From contig NZ_JAHWGL010000011.1 in assembly GCF_019334315.1 (NCBI RefSeq), positions 1 to 64,000 of the forward strand: a stretch of 64,000 nucleotides of DNA, written 5' to 3'. The notes beneath the pieces are model-generated. The model made no database searches. It saw nothing but the letters and a program-made list of their open reading frames with translations, and was not told where the DNA came from. Shown here in pieces: positions 59,776 through 64,000 of the stretch (position 1 is the stretch's first letter; each line of letters begins with the position of its first letter). Both the position numbers and the translations under genes were made by a program. This stretch comes from Hymenobacter profundi (GTDB taxonomy: Bacteria; Bacteroidota; Bacteroidia; Cytophagales; Hymenobacteraceae).

Positions 59776-61233
59776 ATGCAGCACGTATCGCCTGTACGGG
59801 AGCCGCTCGTAACCGGGGGGAAAACGTACCACGACATCACGCAGGACGTGTGCCGGCAGGTAGAAGCCAAGCCGAATATTCGGTGGATGGCGGCCCTGGC
59901 CGTTGCCCTATTCTTCCTTGGTGTATTTCTCTATTCTGTATACCGCACCCTATGGTATGGTATCGGGGAATGGGGCCTCAATAAAACTGTTGGCTGGGCC
60001 TGGGACATCACCAACTTTGTGTGGTGGGTGGGTATCGGTCACGCTGGTACGCTGATTTCTGCTGTACTATTGCTGTTCCGCCAGAAATGGCGCTCGTCCA
60101 TCAACCGTGCAGCCGAAGCTATGACCATCTTCGCTGTAATCTGCGCGGCTATGTTCCCGGTGTTGCACATGGGTCGCCCATGGCAGGCTTACTGGGTATT
60201 TCCGCTGCAGAATACGTTTGGCTCACTGTGGGCAAACTTCAATTCGCCGCTACTGTGGGACGTATTCGCCATCTCGACTTACTTCTCGGTTTCATTGGTT
60301 TTCTGGTACATCGGTCTGATTCCTGACTTTGCTACCATTCGCGACCGGGCGAAAGGCCCTATTGCCAAAGTAGCTTACTCCATGCTGAGCATGAATTGGA
60401 AAGGTTCAGCTAAAGCATGGTCGCGTTATGAAACGGTTTCGTTGATTCTGGCAGGCGTTTCTACCCCGCTGGTACTGTCGGTACACACCATTGTATCGAT
60501 GGACTTTGCTACCTCAGTTGTACCAGGTTGGCACACCACGATTTTCCCTCCTTACTTCGTGGCAGGTGCTATCTTCTCAGGTTTCGCCATGGTACTGACG
60601 CTGATGCTCATCACCCGGGTAGTGTTCAAATTAGAAGACTACATCACGCTTGAGCACATCGCCTTGATGAATAAAATCATGATGATTACGGGCTCTATTG
60701 TAGGGGTAGCGTACATCACTGAGTTCTTCATTGCCTGGTATTCGCAAGTAGAGTTTGAGCAATACGCATTCATTAACCGCGCAACCGGTCCTTACTGGTG
60801 GGCTTATGCGTCGATGATGACCTGTAACGTAATTACGCCCCAGTTGGTGTGGTTCCGTAAGGTGCGCTATAGCATCCCGATGACGTTTGTGCTGTCGATT
60901 ATTGTTAACATCGGTATGTGGTTCGAACGCTTCGTGATTATCGTAACCTCCTTGCACCGCGACTACCTACCCTCGAGTTGGGCTATGTTCTCGCCCTCTA
61001 TTATCGACATCGGTATCTATGTAGGTACGATGGGTCTGTTCTTCACCTTGTTCCTATTGTTTGCCAAGTTCTTCCCAGTTATCAACATGGCAGAGGTGAA
61101 AACGATCCTGAAATATGGTGTAGACAATGGCCCAACCTATACGGGTCAAGATCCGCACCACGCCCCTACGCATCATCACGCTACCCCTGGCGTACCGGCT
61201 TCCGCTCCCGTAACTTATACCAAACATGACTAA
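59776..61233 (+). CDS. actC: Alternative complex III membrane subunit ActC (NrfD-like)
   Basis: ActC is an integral inner-membrane subunit related to NrfD and polysulfide reductase PsrC that is expected to contribute to quinol binding. The 485 residues hold about ten transmembrane helices, with conserved blocks [20 protein letters not shown] near 80-99, GRPWQAYW and [18 protein letters not shown]. The C-terminus is a histidine-rich tail. It overlaps the start of actD by 8 bases, so the two are translationally coupled. Confidence 0.95.
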   Translation: MQHVSPVREPLVTGGKTYHDITQDVCRQVEAKPNIRWMAALAVALFFLGVFLYSVYRTLWYGIGEWGLNKTVGWAWDITNFVWWVGIGHAGTLISAVLLLFRQKWRSSINRAAEAMTIFAVICAAMFPVLHMGRPWQAYWVFPLQNTFGSLWANFNSPLLWDVFAISTYFSVSLVFWYIGLIPDFATIRDRAKGPIAKVAYSMLSMNWKGSAKAWSRYETVSLILAGVSTPLVLSVHTIVSMDFATSVVPGWHTTIFPPYFVAGAIFSGFAMVLTLMLITRVVFKLEDYITLEHIALMNKIMMITGSIVGVAYITEFFIAWYSQVEFEQYAFINRATGPYWWAYASMMTCNVITPQLVWFRKVRYSIPMTFVLSIIVNIGMWFERFVIIVTSLHRDYLPSSWAMFSPSIIDIGIYVGTMGLFFTLFLLFAKFFPVINMAEVKTILKYGVDNGPTYTGQDPHHAPTHHHATPGVPASAPVTYTKHD

Positions 61234-61753
61234 GCGTTTCGCCCTCGGCGTTTTCGATGACGAAGACGTACTCCTGCACGCCATTGAGAACGTGCGCGCA
61301 GCGGGAGTGAAGATCTACGATGTATTCACGCCTTTCCCTATCCACGGCATCGATGATGCTTTGGGTATTGAACGGAGCCGTCTACCTATCGCCGCATTCT
61401 TCTATGGTCTGTGCGGTTTGTCCTTTGCCCTGTGGATGCAGATCTACATGTTGGGATTTGACTGGCCCATGATCATTGGTGGTAAACCTCACATTTCGCT
61501 ACCAGCATTCATTCCGGTTTCGTTCGAGTTGACGGTATTGTTCACCTGTCATGGTATGGCCATTACCTTCTTCATCATCACAAGCATGTATCCTAAGCCG
61601 AAAGTACAGGTGATGGATGTGCGTTCGACGGATGACAAATTTGTGATGGCTATCGAACTGAAGGACGATACAAGCAATCTAGGTCAGTTGACTCAACTGT
61701 TGCGTGATAACGGCGCTTCAGAAGTCAACGAAAAAGAAATGACTAAGAACTAA
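61226..61753 (+). CDS. actD: Alternative complex III subunit ActD (DUF3341)
   Basis: ActD is a small membrane protein of the complex with a DUF3341 domain. The 175 residues start [21 protein letters not shown] and contain [18 protein letters not shown]. Two membrane helices lie at about 54-75 and 95-120. A soluble tail binds the core of the complex. It overlaps actC by 8 bases and its stop overlaps the actE start (TAATG). Confidence 0.94.
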   Translation: MTKRFALGVFDDEDVLLHAIENVRAAGVKIYDVFTPFPIHGIDDALGIERSRLPIAAFFYGLCGLSFALWMQIYMLGFDWPMIIGGKPHISLPAFIPVSFELTVLFTCHGMAITFFIITSMYPKPKVQVMDVRSTDDKFVMAIELKDDTSNLGQLTQLLRDNGASEVNEKEMTKN

Positions 61754-62493
61754 TGGCGCATTCGCTGAAAATAGGTCTGCAAGCGTCGTTGATGGTATTT
61801 GGAGCAATCTGTACGACTGCTTGCCACGACGCCAATGACACCGGCATTGAATATGCGCCGGAGATGTACGAGTCTATTCCGTATGAGCCTCTACGACAAG
61901 TCACGGCTAATACAATCAACCCAATGGGTATCAACCAGCGTACGCCGCCGGTAGGTACCGTTCCACTGGGTAAACTGGATTACTACGATCATATTCCAAA
62001 AGATAGCGTTGAGCAAGCTTCGCGTCGTTTGACTAACCCGCTGGCCTACACGCAGGAAAATCTAGTGGAAGGTCAGACCCTGTATGCTCGTAACTGCCAG
62101 CATTGCCATGGTGAACAAGGCGATGGGCAGGGGCCAGTAGGTCAGAAGTTCAAAGGCGTGCCCAACTATTCTGCCGGAGCCTATAAGACAATGAATGATG
62201 GGCATATTTACCACGTCATTGAATGGGGCAAAGGCCGTATGATGCCACACGGTTCGCAGGTTAACCCAGAAGAACGGTGGAAAATTGCCATGTACGTTCG
62301 TGCACTACAACTAGGTGAAGGACCTGATGGCTTGTCTAAAATGGTAAAGGTCGGCCCAACAAGCGCTGCTTCTGATTCAACGGAAACTTCTGATTCATCT
62401 AATCAGTCTGCTGTAGAAGAAGCGCAAGCTGGAACTGGTTCGGCTACCCCCGGACAGGGTAATACAAAAGCAACTAACGGAACGGCGAACTAA
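61753..62493 (+). CDS. actE: Alternative complex III mono-heme cytochrome c subunit ActE
   Basis: ActE is a periplasmic c-type cytochrome that receives electrons from ActA or ActB. The 246 residues have a lipoprotein signal ending TTAC (Cys24). One heme site CQHCH is at 115-119, with surrounding ARNCQHCHGEQGDG, and a candidate methionine ligand is in RMMPHG near 158. The C-terminal 50 residues are Ser/Thr/Asn-rich. The start ATG shares its first base with the actD stop (TAATG), a sign of coupled translation. Confidence 0.93.
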   Translation: MAHSLKIGLQASLMVFGAICTTACHDANDTGIEYAPEMYESIPYEPLRQVTANTINPMGINQRTPPVGTVPLGKLDYYDHIPKDSVEQASRRLTNPLAYTQENLVEGQTLYARNCQHCHGEQGDGQGPVGQKFKGVPNYSAGAYKTMNDGHIYHVIEWGKGRMMPHGSQVNPEERWKIAMYVRALQLGEGPDGLSKMVKVGPTSAASDSTETSDSSNQSAVEEAQAGTGSATPGQGNTKATNGTAN

Positions 62494-62499
62494 GGAACT

Positions 62500-63804
62500 A
62501 TGGCAACACTGACGCACCACGAAAGCGCCACGGCTGAACACCTGGTACTTTCGTCTGATACCCGTAAAAAGTTTATTTGGCTAATTCTGGCCGGCGTTGT
62601 TCTATTCATCGTCGGAGTAGCTCTAGCACTCTTCGGGGTAGGAGCTGAACATGCTACTGGCCACGAGGCTGCTGGCCATGCTGGTGCTCATCACGGTAGT
62701 CCGCTTTGGATTAAACGCATTATAGTGAGTGTATGGCACAGCAACATTTTCTTCCTTGGCTTATCAGTCGTAGGCACTGTTTGGGTTGCAATCAATACTG
62801 TTGCATACGCTGGTTGGTCAGCTGCTATTCGGCGCGTACCAGAAGCTACTAGTGCCTGGATTCTGCCAGGTGGTATCATTCTAGTTGTCGTTTTCCTGCT
62901 GAACCTATGGCACAGCGACATCTTCCACTGGACAACTCCAGGTATTATGACCCCTGGCAGTGAGACTTATGATGCTATCATTGCTGGCAAAAGTGGTTTC
63001 CTTAGCGTACCATTCTACCTGATTCGTACTGTATCCTACCTCGTTATCTGGTGGGTATTCACAGAGCGGCTACGCAAATTGTCGTTGGAAGAAGACCTGA
63101 ATGGAGGTACGTATTATTTCCATCAGAGCATCAAAACGGCCGCGCTATTCCTAGTATTATTCGCGGTAACAGAATCGATGTCGGCTTGGGACTGGGTGAT
63201 GTCGATTGACACGCATTGGTACAGCACGATGTTTGGCTGGTATGTCTTTGCTAGTTGGTGGGTATCAGGTATTGCTGCTATCACCCTGTGTACTATATTC
63301 CTGAAGCAAGCTGGCTATCTACGTTTTGTAAATGCAAGCCACCTGCACGATCTAGGGAAGTTCATGTTTGGCTTCAGTATCTTCTGGACTTATATATGGT
63401 TCTCGCAATTCATGCTGATATGGTATGCGAACATACCCGAAGAATCAGTATACTTCAACCAGCGTCTAGGTGGATTTGATAATGCTTATACTGGGTTGTT
63501 CTTCTTCAACCTAGTTATCAACTTTGCTTTTCCATTCTTGGTAATGATGACCCGCGACGCTAAGCGGCAGATGATCATGCTTAAGATTGTAAGCATTGCT
63601 ATTCTGATAGGGCATTGGTTTGACTTTTATTTAATGATCATGCCTGCAACTATGCAGGGAAATAACGGGTTTATCATTGAAATAGGTACCGCACTGGTTT
63701 TCTTGGGTAGCTTCCTTTTACTCATGACGAAGCGCCTATCACAAGCTTCACTGGTTCCCGTCAACCATCCTTTCCTCGACGAGAGCATCCATCACACGAC
63801 TTAA
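62500..63804 (+). CDS. actF: Alternative complex III membrane subunit ActF
   Basis: ActF is the second large NrfD-related integral membrane subunit of the complex. The 434 residues contain about ten hydrophobic helices. Family blocks are WLILAGVVLFIVGVALALFG near 28-47, WDWVMSIDTHWYSTMFGWYV near 228-247 and IFWTYIWFSQFMLIWYANIPE near 291-311. The actE stop is 6 bases upstream. After the stop comes a long hairpin, then coxB. Confidence 0.95.
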   Translation: MATLTHHESATAEHLVLSSDTRKKFIWLILAGVVLFIVGVALALFGVGAEHATGHEAAGHAGAHHGSPLWIKRIIVSVWHSNIFFLGLSVVGTVWVAINTVAYAGWSAAIRRVPEATSAWILPGGIILVVVFLLNLWHSDIFHWTTPGIMTPGSETYDAIIAGKSGFLSVPFYLIRTVSYLVIWWVFTERLRKLSLEEDLNGGTYYFHQSIKTAALFLVLFAVTESMSAWDWVMSIDTHWYSTMFGWYVFASWWVSGIAAITLCTIFLKQAGYLRFVNASHLHDLGKFMFGFSIFWTYIWFSQFMLIWYANIPEESVYFNQRLGGFDNAYTGLFFFNLVINFAFPFLVMMTRDAKRQMIMLKIVSIAILIGHWFDFYLMIMPATMQGNNGFIIEIGTALVFLGSFLLLMTKRLSQASLVPVNHPFLDESIHHTT

Positions 63805-63813
63805 ATTTTAGAC

Positions 63814-63872
63814 GCTGGAAATTGAAAGATGTTGATTAGAACTTTGTTCTTATGACACTTTCGATTTCCAGC
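63814..63872 (+). promoter_or_regulatory. Imperfect hairpin between actF and coxB
   Basis: Bases 63814-63829 pair with about 63857-63872 with one wobble position. It could cap the act transcript or reduce read-through into coxB. Confidence 0.5.
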
Positions 63873-63896
63873 TGCTAGCTTCTAACTTCTTTACAA

Positions 63897-64000
63897 ATGA
63901 CTGCTCTTGGTATTCTACTGGTCTTGGTGTTACTGCTGGTCGTATTCGGCCTGTTGTTCCGCCTCCAGATTCTGACATCCATTTTCTCGGGTAGCTCTAA
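63897..64000 (+). CDS. coxB: Cytochrome c oxidase subunit II, N-terminal fragment (cut by window end)
   Basis: From the ATG at 63897 the frame stays open to the end of the window for 34 codons. The N-terminus is a hydrophobic helix (LVLVLLLVVFGLLFRLQIL, residues 8-26). This matches the first membrane helix of subunit II as found after the act genes in Bacteroidota. The assignment rests mainly on this gene order, because the copper-binding domain lies outside the window. Confidence 0.65.
   Translation, partial: MTALGILLVLVLLLVVFGLLFRLQILTSIFSGSS

Overview
The window looks like chromosomal DNA of a Hymenobacter-like member of the Cytophagales (Bacteroidota). The evidence is three SusC/SusD outer-membrane uptake pairs, a PorQ-type component of the type IX secretion system, a complete alternative complex III operon running into a cytochrome c oxidase gene, no obvious Shine-Dalgarno sequences, and several exact copies of the Bacteroidota -7 promoter element TAnnTTTG. 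The genus is inferred from protein style and gene order; no search was run.

Layout. 1-3.6 kb: an intergenic palindrome, porQ, hslU and a short-chain dehydrogenase. 3.7-13.7 kb: two divergent susCD pairs sharing a 716 bp AT-rich control region. 13.8-22.5 kb: a minus-strand housekeeping block of prfB (with its programmed +1 frameshift), ilvE, a cobalamin adenosyltransferase, an ABC ATPase, a very large membrane/TPR protein, gatC, plsC and a Nudix hydrolase. 22.5-33.3 kb: a candidate small RNA, a small hypothetical protein, rnhB, a CHASE3-type histidine kinase with its response regulator, gcvT, comB, mazG, dtd, a polytopic membrane protein, mltG and rnd. 33.7-38.3 kb: a third susCD pair, AT-richer than its surroundings. 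38.4-49.1 kb: small hypotheticals, a secreted M14 peptidase, a LEA-like repeat protein, queA, a lipobox-bearing methyltransferase, two lipobox plus C-terminal-membrane proteins, and priA. 49.4-53.4 kb: two tandem exported ferritin-like proteins and a GSCFA protein with a long disordered tail. 53.6-54.8 kb: rpsF-rpsR-rplI. 55.2-64 kb: actABCDEF, then the start of coxB, cut by the window end.

How the parts work together. The susCD pairs import TonB-dependent nutrients across the outer membrane. PorQ serves protein secretion across the same membrane. ActABCDEF oxidises quinol and passes electrons to cytochrome c and the oxidase encoded next. No glycoside hydrolase, ECF sigma or anti-sigma gene lies next to the susCD pairs, so their substrates cannot be named.

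The least ordinary signals are non-coding. Many genes end in very long, near-perfect hairpins, three of which include the preceding stop codon and last codons. A roughly 140 nt candidate RNA has mutually exclusive stems and its own promoter and terminator. Two related intergenic palindromes share a GTCATCCTGAG...AAGGACCTT core. The octamer GGGTAGGG (an FtsK KOPS-like word) is biased to one strand. Several genes have a promoter element so close to the start codon that their mRNAs would be nearly leaderless. I found no rRNA, tRNA, CRISPR array, insertion sequence or prophage.
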